A stretch of DNA of 11,392 nucleotides from Holophagales bacterium UBA2201 (GTDB lineage Bacteria > Acidobacteriota > Thermoanaerobaculia > UBA2201). The stretch is from the NCBI GenBank assembly GCA_002327305.1, contig DCUZ01000019.1, positions 296 through 11,687 on the forward strand, given 5' to 3'. Each line of letters begins with the position of its first letter. Position 1 is the first letter of the stretch. Below, piece by piece: positions 1 through 5,064 of the stretch. Under the pieces are notes generated by a model, which saw only the letters and a list, made by a program, of their open reading frames with translations, was not told the origin of the DNA and ran no database searches. Made by a program: the position numbers and the translations under genes.

Positions 1-10
1 GTTTCTGCAG

Positions 11-58
11 CGTCCCGACCTCGCGTCGGGACGGTCTTTGCCCCGAAGGGGGCGACCG
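11..58. repeat. Two abutting hairpins at the window edge
   Basis: The first hairpin has a 9-bp perfect stem (CGTCCCGAC at 11-19 pairs with GTCGGGACG at 25-33) and a 5-base loop. The second begins at once: CGGTC (32-36) pairs with GACCG (54-58) and GCCCC (40-44) with GGGGC (49-53), leaving a TTT bulge and a 4-base loop. There is no good T-run after either stem, so a strong intrinsic terminator is unlikely. They may be a REP-like element or the 3' end of a structured transcript that starts outside the window. The pairing is read directly; the role is unknown. Confidence 0.5.
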
Positions 59-88
59 CGGACCGGAACGCCTCTCGCGCATGAAGCG

Positions 89-97
89 TGATAAAAT
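89..97 (+). promoter_or_regulatory. Extended -10 promoter for the HEPN/MNT unit
   Basis: TGATAAAAT fits the extended -10 pattern TG-N-TANNNT, with hexamer TAAAAT at 92-97, in an AT-rich patch within GC-rich surroundings. No TTGACA-like -35 is visible at the usual distance. The expected transcription start, about 7 bases after the hexamer, falls on the A of an ATG at 104. The same geometry recurs at 5015-5025 and 5047-5057, which strengthens the call. It is not experimentally supported. Confidence 0.45.
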
Positions 98-103
98 AAT
101 TCC

Positions 104-139
104 ATGAAGATGCAGTTCGTGGAGAGCCCTTCGGCATGA
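104..139 (+). CDS. Putative 11-codon leader ORF
   Basis: An ATG at 104 opens an 11-codon frame (MKMQFVESPSA) that ends at TGA 137-139. The stop overlaps the HEPN start as ATGA. There is no Shine-Dalgarno before it, but the extended -10 at 89-97 places the predicted transcript 5' end on this ATG, so it could be translated leaderlessly. The ribosome-binding GGAG for the HEPN gene (121-124) lies inside it, so translation of the leader could couple to the toxin gene. An in-frame stop at 92-94 excludes its being the tail of a longer upstream gene. It is short enough to be chance. Confidence 0.3.
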   Translation: MKMQFVESPSA

Positions 140-519
140 TGGTCAAGGATCCCGGCGAGTGGCTCCGCCAGGCGGAATATGATTATGAAACCGCCCAGGC
201 CATGCACGCTTCCGGGCGCTATTTCTACGCCGTATTCATGTGTCATCTGGCGGTTGAAAAGGCATTGAAAGGCCTGGCGCAACGCCGCTCCGGCGAAATT
301 CCCCCCAAGACGCACAACCTGATTTACCTTCTGAACCTTGGCGGCGCAGCGGCGCCCGAGACCGTCGGTCGGTTCCTGGTCACCCTCAATCAAGCCAGCA
401 TCGCCACCCGCTACCCTGAGGATCTGGCCCGGATGCAGACCGATTTCACCGCCGCGGTGGCCGCGGAAATCCTTCAACGCACACGGGAGGCCCTGGAATG
501 GATCAAGCGGCAGTCATAG
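136..519 (+). CDS. HEPN-domain protein (toxin-like partner of MNT)
   Basis: This 127-aa all-helical protein matches the HEPN family in size and layout. It has an N-terminal helix (WLRQAEYDYETA), the core RYFYAVFMCHLAVEKALKG (residues 28-46), the segment PPKTHNLIYLL (56-66) and TRYPEDL (91-97) followed by a C-terminal helix. Such proteins pair with minimal nucleotidyltransferases, and some act as RNases neutralised by AMPylation. The ATG at 136 follows GGAG at 121-124; an ATG at 139 is an alternative. The gene overlaps the next one by 22 bases. No R-x(4-6)-H motif is present: R28-H37 and R51-H60 are each spaced by eight residues. Ribonuclease activity of the classical kind is therefore doubtful. 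The family assignment is confident, the toxin role only inferred. Confidence 0.88.
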   Translation: MMVKDPGEWLRQAEYDYETAQAMHASGRYFYAVFMCHLAVEKALKGLAQRRSGEIPPKTHNLIYLLNLGGAAAPETVGRFLVTLNQASIATRYPEDLARMQTDFTAAVAAEILQRTREALEWIKRQS

Positions 520-812
520 CGGCCATTCGACGGTTTCGCCGCGCCCTGGAGGCGAACCACATCACCGTGGAGCGGATGGTGCTGTTCGGGTCCCATGCCG
601 AGGGGGCAGCGCGGGAGCAAAGCGACATTGATGTCGCCGTGATCTCCGGGGATTTCAGCGCGCAGGGCTTTTGGGAGCGTATCCGGCTCCTCTCCGACGC
701 GATCTATGAAGTGGGCCTCCCCATCGAGGCCGTGGCCCTCTCCCCGGAGGAGTGGGAACGGGCCGACCGTCCCATCGTCGTCTTCGCCCGCAAGGGGATG
801 GAGATCAACTGA
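498..812 (+). CDS. Minimal nucleotidyltransferase (MNT-type antitoxin-like)
   Basis: This 104-aa protein is a stand-alone polymerase-beta-superfamily nucleotidyltransferase. It carries the complete GS-x10-DxD signature: G31-S32, then D43 and D45 (SDIDVAVI). E77 in the strand after GLPI is a plausible third acidic metal ligand. In characterised type VII modules this enzyme uses ATP to AMPylate its HEPN partner and block it. The start follows GGGAGG at 485-490 with a 7-base spacer, inside the end of the HEPN gene, so the two are probably translated together. Length is normal for the family and no active-site residue is missing. The partner lacks the Tyr-containing RX4HXY target known from one HepT, so the modified residue, if any, would differ. 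Confidence 0.88.
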   Translation: MDQAAVIAAIRRFRRALEANHITVERMVLFGSHAEGAAREQSDIDVAVISGDFSAQGFWERIRLLSDAIYEVGLPIEAVALSPEEWERADRPIVVFARKGMEIN

Positions 813-834
813 TCCCAACCCCCGCCCGCCCGGC

Positions 835-862
835 AGCTGGTAGCTCGCAGCCGGTAGTTGGG
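835..862. repeat. Heptamer tandem repeat, consensus AGCTGGT (4 units)
   Basis: Four consecutive 7-base units are AGCTGGT, AGCTCGC, AGCCGGT and AGTTGGG. Every unit starts with AG, and T or C substitutions account for most differences. The tract lies 22 bases after the MNT stop codon in a non-coding gap. It resembles the short tandemly repeated heptamers (STRR) described in cyanobacteria in period, not in sequence. Confidence 0.6.
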
Positions 863-881
863 GCCCTACGCACATAAAGCT

Positions 882-909
882 GTTTCAGGTTCCAGGTTTC
901 AAGTTCCCC
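882..909. repeat. Heptamer tandem repeat, consensus GTTYCAG/A (4 units)
   Basis: Four units are GTTTCAG, GTTCCAG, GTTTCAA and GTTCCCC, with a period of exactly seven. It follows the AGCTGGT tract after 19 bases but has a different consensus. It is related to the GTTCRRR tract at 2186-2234 read on the other strand (shared GTTC core). It is non-coding. Confidence 0.6.
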
Positions 910-926
910 CGACCGGTTTAATTTTC

Positions 927-954
927 GTAGGGGCACAGCATGCTGTGCCCTTTT
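927..954 (+). repeat. GTAGGGGC-headed hairpin, possible terminator
   Basis: GGGCACAGCA (931-940) is followed immediately by its reverse complement (941-950), giving a perfect 20-base palindrome with TTTT after it on the plus strand. The eight bases GTAGGGGC at 927-934 are identical to the head of the double-hairpin element at 4197-4258. It could end transcription after the MNT gene, but the T-run is short and the palindrome leaves no free loop. A small interspersed repeat is the alternative; both may be true. Confidence 0.5.
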
Positions 955-978
955 GGGGGTGGGCATCAATTTGAATAC

Positions 979-1482
979 TTAAGTCTCTTTGCCGGATTCC
1001 CCTTCAAGAGCACTTTCGATCTTTATCTTCCTCGAAGTATTCCAAATCCAAACTGGAATCATCATGCTAGCCAAGGATGCCGCGGCTGATGCCCGTTGGA
1101 GCAGGATATTGGGTGGACTATGGAGCACTCCATATAAGGTCAGACCATTAAGCAAAAAAATGCACAACATTGCAAATCCTAATAATTTAAATGCAGCATT
1201 GCTTCGTTCTCTTCTAGGAATGATCAGCGGCGTGGCTGCGGTAAAGAAGAATAACAGACCGCCCCAAAATGTGGTTCCAAGAATCGGCACAAGATAGATC
1301 AACTTCGCTGAGAAAATACTTCCCACGAACACACCCATCGTCAGCAACGAAATGATGAAAGATCCGAGATATATTTTATTACCCATGCCAGTGAATCGCT
1401 TGATGAACTTGGTCGAGGCAGGAATCCGGATGGGGTCAGAAATCCGGTCTTTAGCGTTGATGCTTTTATTTCTGCGCATCAT
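979..1482 (-). CDS. Orphan four-helix membrane protein
   Basis: The protein is 167 aa and I do not recognise its family. A basic, polar N-terminus of about 35 residues is followed by four hydrophobic segments: roughly 38-58 (IYLGSFIISLLTMGVFVGSIF), 63-87, 98-118 and 128-147. A short charged tail follows (RKIKIESALEGESGKET). The loop between helices 2 and 3 contains PRRER, suggesting a cytoplasmic side. The start is ATG-ATG at 1482/1479 with only a weak GGA upstream. The gene overlaps the end of the preceding secreted-protein gene by 17 bases, so the two are probably co-transcribed. Base composition is far below the neighbours (18 G/C of 60 in 1141-1200), suggesting transfer or relaxed selection. 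Confidence 0.6.
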   Translation of the reverse strand: MMRRNKSINAKDRISDPIRIPASTKFIKRFTGMGNKIYLGSFIISLLTMGVFVGSIFSAKLIYLVPILGTTFWGGLLFFFTAATPLIIPRRERSNAAFKLLGFAMLCIFLLNGLTLYGVLHSPPNILLQRASAAASLASMMIPVWIWNTSRKIKIESALEGESGKET

Positions 1483-2176
1483 GTGACGGATCCAGAATCA
1501 CCGGCCTGGCAGAAATGGCATCGACAAGGTACGAATAAGTGCTTTCCGTATAGGAACCGTTGGCCATGGATCGAATGTACTTCACCTGGATTGACCCATG
1601 TTCGTCAGGATTCGCCAACTGCATCTTCACCTTACCGTACCCCTGGATATCAACCGTCCAATCCTGTCCTGTCAATGTCGTTGTCCATTGCATGCCGGAC
1701 CGTTTTGTGACTCCTTCGTTCCCTATCTTGAATTCGACATGGTACGGTTGATGGTCAATGATCATTCCACCATTTCCCCAGAGATAGCTGTAGCCTTTCA
1801 GGTCCGCCCGCTTATAGGCATCCACAACGAATTCCATGTAGCGTGAAAAATGCTCGTCAAGTCGGGCATTGGAGGGAGGAAAGAACACTGGAAGAAATTG
1901 AAAATCCGGTTCGGGCACCGCTGCCCGAGCGCTTCTCATATGCCGGGAGCCAAGGATCACCATTCCTTCCCTTCCTTCAGCCCTCTCGCATGAGAGCATC
2001 ATGATCATGTCACCCGAGGAAGCGCAATATCCCCCCTCCGTTCCCTTTGCGCATTCACACCGCAGCCTCTGTTCGTCGCAATGAATGGCCACCGTGCAAT
2101 CCAGGGAGAATACCGGCCACGAAGCGAGTAAGAGGGAAGCAAACAGTACCAAATTCGCAGAACCGCTTCTATTCAT
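1466..2176 (-). CDS. Orphan secreted Cys-rich protein
   Basis: The protein is 236 aa and I do not recognise its family. Residues 1-24 form a signal peptide (MNRSGSANLVLFASLLLASW then PVFS), so export is expected. The first 65 mature residues hold a cluster of cysteines (DC, HC, RCEC, YC, SC) that could form disulfides. The remainder is a soluble, mixed domain rich in Tyr, Gly and Trp with no motif known to me. The open frame extends 21 codons further upstream to 2239, but that stretch only translates the heptamer tract. The ATG at 2176 has GGAG at 2185-2188 with an 8-base spacer and opens the signal peptide, so I chose it. It overlaps the larC stop by 8 bases (ATGAATAG) and the next membrane-protein gene by 17. 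Confidence 0.6.
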   Translation of the reverse strand: MNRSGSANLVLFASLLLASWPVFSLDCTVAIHCDEQRLRCECAKGTEGGYCASSGDMIMMLSCERAEGREGMVILGSRHMRSARAAVPEPDFQFLPVFFPPSNARLDEHFSRYMEFVVDAYKRADLKGYSYLWGNGGMIIDHQPYHVEFKIGNEGVTKRSGMQWTTTLTGQDWTVDIQGYGKVKMQLANPDEHGSIQVKYIRSMANGSYTESTYSYLVDAISARPVILDPSHDAQK

Positions 2177-3380
2177 GGTCCCTGCTCCGAACTCCCAACT
2201 CCGAACCCCGAACTCCGAACCTTGAACTTTGAACCTCACTCTGCACTATCGCCAACGCCTCCTTGAGCGGCAACCCCGCCACTTCCGCCAGCGCCTTGAC
2301 CGCGTCGAATTCCGGTGTGACCTGCATCAGCTTTCCCTGATAATACGAACACTTCACCGGCACCTTGCCGAGGGAGGTCTCCACCTCCACCATTCTGCGC
2401 TCCATGGTGACGCGCCCGACGGGCTGGTAGCGCAGGCCGATGGTGGGGCTTTCGCGGAAAAAAGTATGCGCGATGGCGTCGAGCTTCTCAATCGGGCTGA
2501 GCACCTCCACCACCAGGCCGGGGCGGTTTTTCTTCATGGTCACGGCCGAGAAGGTGACATCCAGGGCGCCGGCCTTGAAAAACTTTTCCATCAGGTGCGC
2601 CGCCATCTGGCCGGTGAGGTCGTCCATGGTGGCCCGAACTTCATAAACCGCCTCCTCCTGAGGCCGGCTACCCAGCAGGACGCGCAAGGCGTTGGGGACT
2701 TGCATCCCCTTGCGCTGGCCGAACCCGACGCCAATCGTCTCAAGCACCATGGGCGGCGCCGCGGGCAGACTTCCGGCCAAACCCGACGCCAGGACCGCCC
2801 CCGTCGGCGTGGTCGCCTCCCCCGGTTCCCCACCGGCCAGGATCGTCATTCCCTTTAACAGCTCCGCCGTGGCGGGGGCGGGGACGGGAAGGACGCCGTG
2901 GAGACACCGGACGGTCCCGTTCCCCGTGGGGATGGGGCCGCAGGAGAGCGACCCCACGCCCAGCGTCTCAAGGGCGAGGACGGCCCCGGCCAGGTCCACA
3001 AATGTGTCCACGGCCGCCAGTTCGTGGAGGTGGGTCCTCTCAAATTCGACCCCGTGGACGGCCGCCTCGGCTTCGAAAAGGCGCCGGTACAGGAAGAGGA
3101 TCCTCGTCTTCGCCCCCTCGGTGAACGGCGCCTTTGTGATGACCCGCTCGATCTCCGCGAAGGTAAGCCCCATGGGTTCGTCATAAAGCGGTTGGGGCTT
3201 CAAGCGTTTCCCGGAAAGAACGTCGTCGTGGACGGCTTCGAACTCCAACGGGACGGAACGCCCCAGTGCCGCGCCGAGGGCTTCGGCAAGTTCCTTGGGG
3301 TCGGCCCCGAGATCCACGAGGGCGCTCAAGAGCATGTCGCCGGCGATGCCGCCGACGGGATCCAGGTGCAGGTGCCTCAC
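2169..3380 (-). CDS. LarC, nickel insertion protein for the NPN cofactor
   Basis: LarC uses CTP to put nickel into the pincer cofactor precursor made by LarB and LarE; the cofactor (NPN) serves LarA-type racemases and epimerases. The 403-aa protein opens with MRHLHLDPVGGIAGDMLLSA, carries THLHELAAVD at 116-125, CGPIPTGNGTVRCLHG near 147-162 and PVPAPAT just after, and ends its conserved part with YYQGKLMQVTPEFDAVKAL, all family hallmarks. It is one uninterrupted frame, unlike lactobacilli, where larC is split and joined by frameshifting. The start is GTG at 3380 with GGAGG at 3387-3391 and a 6-base spacer. The last 21 residues or so (383-403) are encoded by the heptamer tract and are not part of the family fold. 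No larA, larB or larE is in the window. Confidence 0.9.
   Translation of the reverse strand: MRHLHLDPVGGIAGDMLLSALVDLGADPKELAEALGAALGRSVPLEFEAVHDDVLSGKRLKPQPLYDEPMGLTFAEIERVITKAPFTEGAKTRILFLYRRLFEAEAAVHGVEFERTHLHELAAVDTFVDLAGAVLALETLGVGSLSCGPIPTGNGTVRCLHGVLPVPAPATAELLKGMTILAGGEPGEATTPTGAVLASGLAGSLPAAPPMVLETIGVGFGQRKGMQVPNALRVLLGSRPQEEAVYEVRATMDDLTGQMAAHLMEKFFKAGALDVTFSAVTMKKNRPGLVVEVLSPIEKLDAIAHTFFRESPTIGLRYQPVGRVTMERRMVEVETSLGKVPVKCSYYQGKLMQVTPEFDAVKALAEVAGLPLKEALAIVQSEVQSSRFGVRGSELGVRSRDHE
2186..2234 (-). repeat. Heptamer tandem repeat, consensus GTTCRRR (7 units)
   Basis: Read on the minus strand there are seven uninterrupted 7-base units: GTTCAAA, GTTCAAG, GTTCGGA, GTTCGGG, GTTCGGA, GTTGGGA, GTTCGGA. 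The tract lies inside the end of the larC reading frame, where it encodes the 7-residue periodic tail VQSSRFG-VRGSELG-VRSRDHE. Its last unit supplies the GGAG that sits 8 bases before the next gene's ATG. This is the longest and most regular of the four heptamer tracts in the window. Confidence 0.75.
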
Positions 3381-3399
3381 GCCACCCCTCCCCGTGACC

Positions 3400-3427
3400 G
3401 GAAGCCGAAAGCCGGAAGCCGGAAGGC
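3400..3427. repeat. Heptamer tandem repeat, consensus GGAAGCC (4 units)
   Basis: Four units are GGAAGCC, GAAAGCC, GGAAGCC and GGAAGGC, in the gap between radC and larC, just upstream of the larC ribosome-binding site. A period of seven and a boundary location match the other three tracts, but the consensus differs. The rest of the gap (3428-3489) shows no clear promoter or terminator. Confidence 0.65.
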
Positions 3428-3489
3428 AACGGCAAGAAGCACTCTCCTCCTCACCTCAGCGGCAATGAGATAAAACGACAACAGCGTCC

Positions 3490-4161
3490 TCACAATTTCC
3501 TCCGTTCCGCGAACGAGTACCACCCCTCCGTCCCCACGATGATGTGGTCCACGACCGACAATTGGAGGCGCGTGCCCAGGTCCTTCATCTTGGCGGTGAA
3601 GGCCTCGTCCTCGGCCGAGGGGGCGGGATCGCCCGAGGGGTGGGTGTGGAAGAGGATGATCTTGGCCGCCTTGCCCACGAGGGCGGGGCCGAAGATCTCG
3701 CGCGGCTCCACGGCGGCGTAGTTGGAGGTGCCGCGGTAGGGGACGTGCTCCCGGACGAGCCGGTTGCGCCCGTCGAGGAGGAGGACGCCGAGGACCTCCT
3801 GCCGCTCGTGGGCGTAGCGGCTCATCAGGTACTCCCCCGCGGCCTTCTGGTTATTAAGGAGATCCTTCTGCGGCCGCTGTGCGCCGCGCAAACGGCGCGC
3901 CAGCTCCGCGGCCGCGGCCAGCGTGGCGGCCCGGGCCGGCCCGATCCCCTTCACATTGCGGATCTCGTCGTAGGAGGACTCGACGAAGACCTCCTCAGGC
4001 AGTTGCTCCAGCACGGCCGAGGCGAGGTCGAGGGCCGAGGAGCCGCGCGCCCCGGTTCTTAAAAGAATGGCCAGCAGTTCGGCGGTGGAGAGGGCCCCGG
4101 CCCCGAACCGCTGGAGCCGTTCGCGCGGCCGGTCGGCCTCCGGCATCTGTTTGATTTTCAC
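3490..4161 (-). CDS. RadC-family (UPF0758) JAB/MPN protein
   Basis: This 223-aa protein has the full family layout. A helical N-terminal region with a helix-hairpin-helix-like segment (NVKGIGPARAATL, 69-81) is followed by a JAB/MPN metalloprotease-like domain with the JAMM residues E122, H172, H174 and D185 (HTHPSGDPAPSAED). The fold normally binds zinc. The cellular role is not settled: the original DNA-repair label of RadC came from a mis-assigned mutation. I chose GTG at 4161 because the family begins with a short run before PEADRPRERL; an ATG at 4146 is the alternative. It ends 109 bases before larC and may be read with it, though the heptamer tract lies between. Complete, with no anomaly. 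Confidence 0.92.
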   Translation of the reverse strand: MKIKQMPEADRPRERLQRFGAGALSTAELLAILLRTGARGSSALDLASAVLEQLPEEVFVESSYDEIRNVKGIGPARAATLAAAAELARRLRGAQRPQKDLLNNQKAAGEYLMSRYAHERQEVLGVLLLDGRNRLVREHVPYRGTSNYAAVEPREIFGPALVGKAAKIILFHTHPSGDPAPSAEDEAFTAKMKDLGTRLQLSVVDHIIVGTEGWYSFAERRKL

Positions 4162-4196
4162 CTTGCACCCCCCGTCCGGTAAAAATGCCCCACCCC

Positions 4197-4258
4197 GTAG
4201 GGGCGACCCGTTGGGTCGCCCGCATCATTGGTCGGGCGAGGCACCGCCTCGCCCCTAC
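4197..4258. repeat. 62-bp double-hairpin interspersed element
   Basis: The element is bounded by 10-base inverted termini, GTAGGGGCGA (4197-4206) and TCGCCCCTAC (4249-4258). Inside are two 9-bp perfect hairpins with 3-base loops: 4201-4209 with 4213-4221, and 4234-4242 with 4246-4254, separated by 12 bases. Its head GTAGGGGC also begins the palindrome at 927-954. The layout is like REP/BIME or MITE-type repeats. It sits between the sirtuin stop and the radC start and could also form a transcript-stabilising structure. No target-site duplication is obvious. Confidence 0.7.
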
Positions 4259-4285
4259 AAAAACCCGCCACCAGGCCTGCGTCCT

Positions 4286-5008
4286 TCATCCCATCGCCTC
4301 CGCGAACTCCACCGCCTTCATCCTCAGCGACACCGTGGCGGCATCGGAAAACGCTGTGGGCTCGGGATTGATCTCCACCACGGCGGCCCCGGCCTCCAGC
4401 GCCACGCGGGGCAGGGAGGCGGCGGGATAGACAAGGGCGGAGGTGCCGATGACGAAGAAGAGATCGCACCCCTCCGCGGCGTCCCAGGAGGCCTGGAGGA
4501 CCTCCGGATCGAGCATCTCGCCGAACCAGACGATGTGGGGCCGCACCTGGCCCCCGCAGGAACAACGGGGCGGCAGTTCGGGATAGGACAGCGATTCGTC
4601 GCGTGCCTGCCGCTCGCAGGCGAGGCAGCGCGTGACCCAGATGTTGCCGTGCAGTTCGAGGATGTTCTTGCTGCCGGCACGGCCGTGGAGGCCGTCCACA
4701 TTCTGCGTGATCAGAGTGAAGTCCCCCCGCTCGGCCTCCCTGCGGTCGGCCTCCCACCGCGACAACAGATGATGGGCCTTATTGGGCTCCACCGCCCGTA
4801 TCCCCTTCTTGCGCTCCAGGTACCACTCCCACACCAGGACCGGGTCGCGCAGGAAGGCCTCCATGCAGGCGATCTCCTCCGGCCGGTAATTGCGCCACAA
4901 TCCCTGGGGGCCGCGAAAGGTGGGGACGCCGCTTTCGGCCGAGATCCCGGCGCCGGTCAGGACCGCCAGGCGCCGGGCCCCCGCCAGCAGCCGTTTAACC
5001 CGTTCCAT
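4286..5008 (-). CDS. cobB: NAD-dependent protein deacylase, sirtuin family
   Basis: The 240-aa protein is a complete sirtuin, which removes acyl groups from lysines with NAD+ and releases nicotinamide. The NAD site is GAGISAESGVPTFRG (19-33), then TQNVDGLH (101-108). The catalytic histidine is H120 in ELHGNIW. The zinc cysteines are C128 and C131 (CLAC), C149 and C151 (CSC). Y63 and R66 (WYLER) match the Tyr-x-x-Arg pair that binds negatively charged acyl groups in CobB and SIRT5, so desuccinylase activity is plausible. The ATG at 5008 has no Shine-Dalgarno; instead a TGTGCTAAACT promoter at 5015-5025 predicts a leaderless transcript. It is separated from radC by the double-hairpin element and may be its own unit. 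Confidence 0.93.
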   Translation of the reverse strand: MERVKRLLAGARRLAVLTGAGISAESGVPTFRGPQGLWRNYRPEEIACMEAFLRDPVLVWEWYLERKKGIRAVEPNKAHHLLSRWEADRREAERGDFTLITQNVDGLHGRAGSKNILELHGNIWVTRCLACERQARDESLSYPELPPRCSCGGQVRPHIVWFGEMLDPEVLQASWDAAEGCDLFFVIGTSALVYPAASLPRVALEAGAAVVEINPEPTAFSDAATVSLRMKAVEFAEAMG

Positions 5009-5014
5009 GCCCGA

Positions 5015-5025
5015 AGTTTAGCACA
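5015..5025 (-). promoter_or_regulatory. Extended -10 promoter of the sirtuin gene, leaderless
   Basis: The minus strand reads TGTGCTAAACT, with hexamer TAAACT at 5020-5015. Six bases separate it from the ATG at 5008, so the predicted transcript begins at or within a base of the start codon. No Shine-Dalgarno precedes the gene, which fits leaderless translation. It mirrors TGTGCTACCAT at 5047-5057 on the other strand. Confidence 0.5.
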
Positions 5026-5046
5026 TTCTTCCCACCGCGCCGGCGC

Positions 5047-5057
5047 TGTGCTACCAT
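5047..5057 (+). promoter_or_regulatory. Extended -10 promoter of the membrane/sulfatase-like operon
   Basis: TGTGCTACCAT shares TGTGCTA and the final T with the divergent promoter at 5015-5025. The hexamer TACCAT (5052-5057) overlaps the ATG at 5056 and leaves 7 bases before the in-frame ATG at 5065. A transcript starting there would exclude 5056 as start codon and make 5065 the leaderless start. Confidence 0.45.
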
Positions 5058-5064
5058 GCAACGG

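Noticed and set aside
2186..2234. CRISPR-like array
   Set aside because: Units are 7 bases with no spacers; this is a simple tandem repeat, not repeat-spacer structure.
2177..2239. Earlier start for the Cys-rich secreted protein at 2239
   Set aside because: The added 21 residues only translate the heptamer tract and would bury the signal peptide.
2229..2858. Plus-strand ORF of 209 codons opposite larC
   Set aside because: Rich in H, R, L and Q with no motif; a shadow of the larC frame, which matches a known family end to end.
4185..4430. Plus-strand ORF of 81 codons across the double-hairpin element
   Set aside because: Its N-terminal half is the repeat element itself and the rest is antisense to the sirtuin; no ribosome-binding site or motif supports it.
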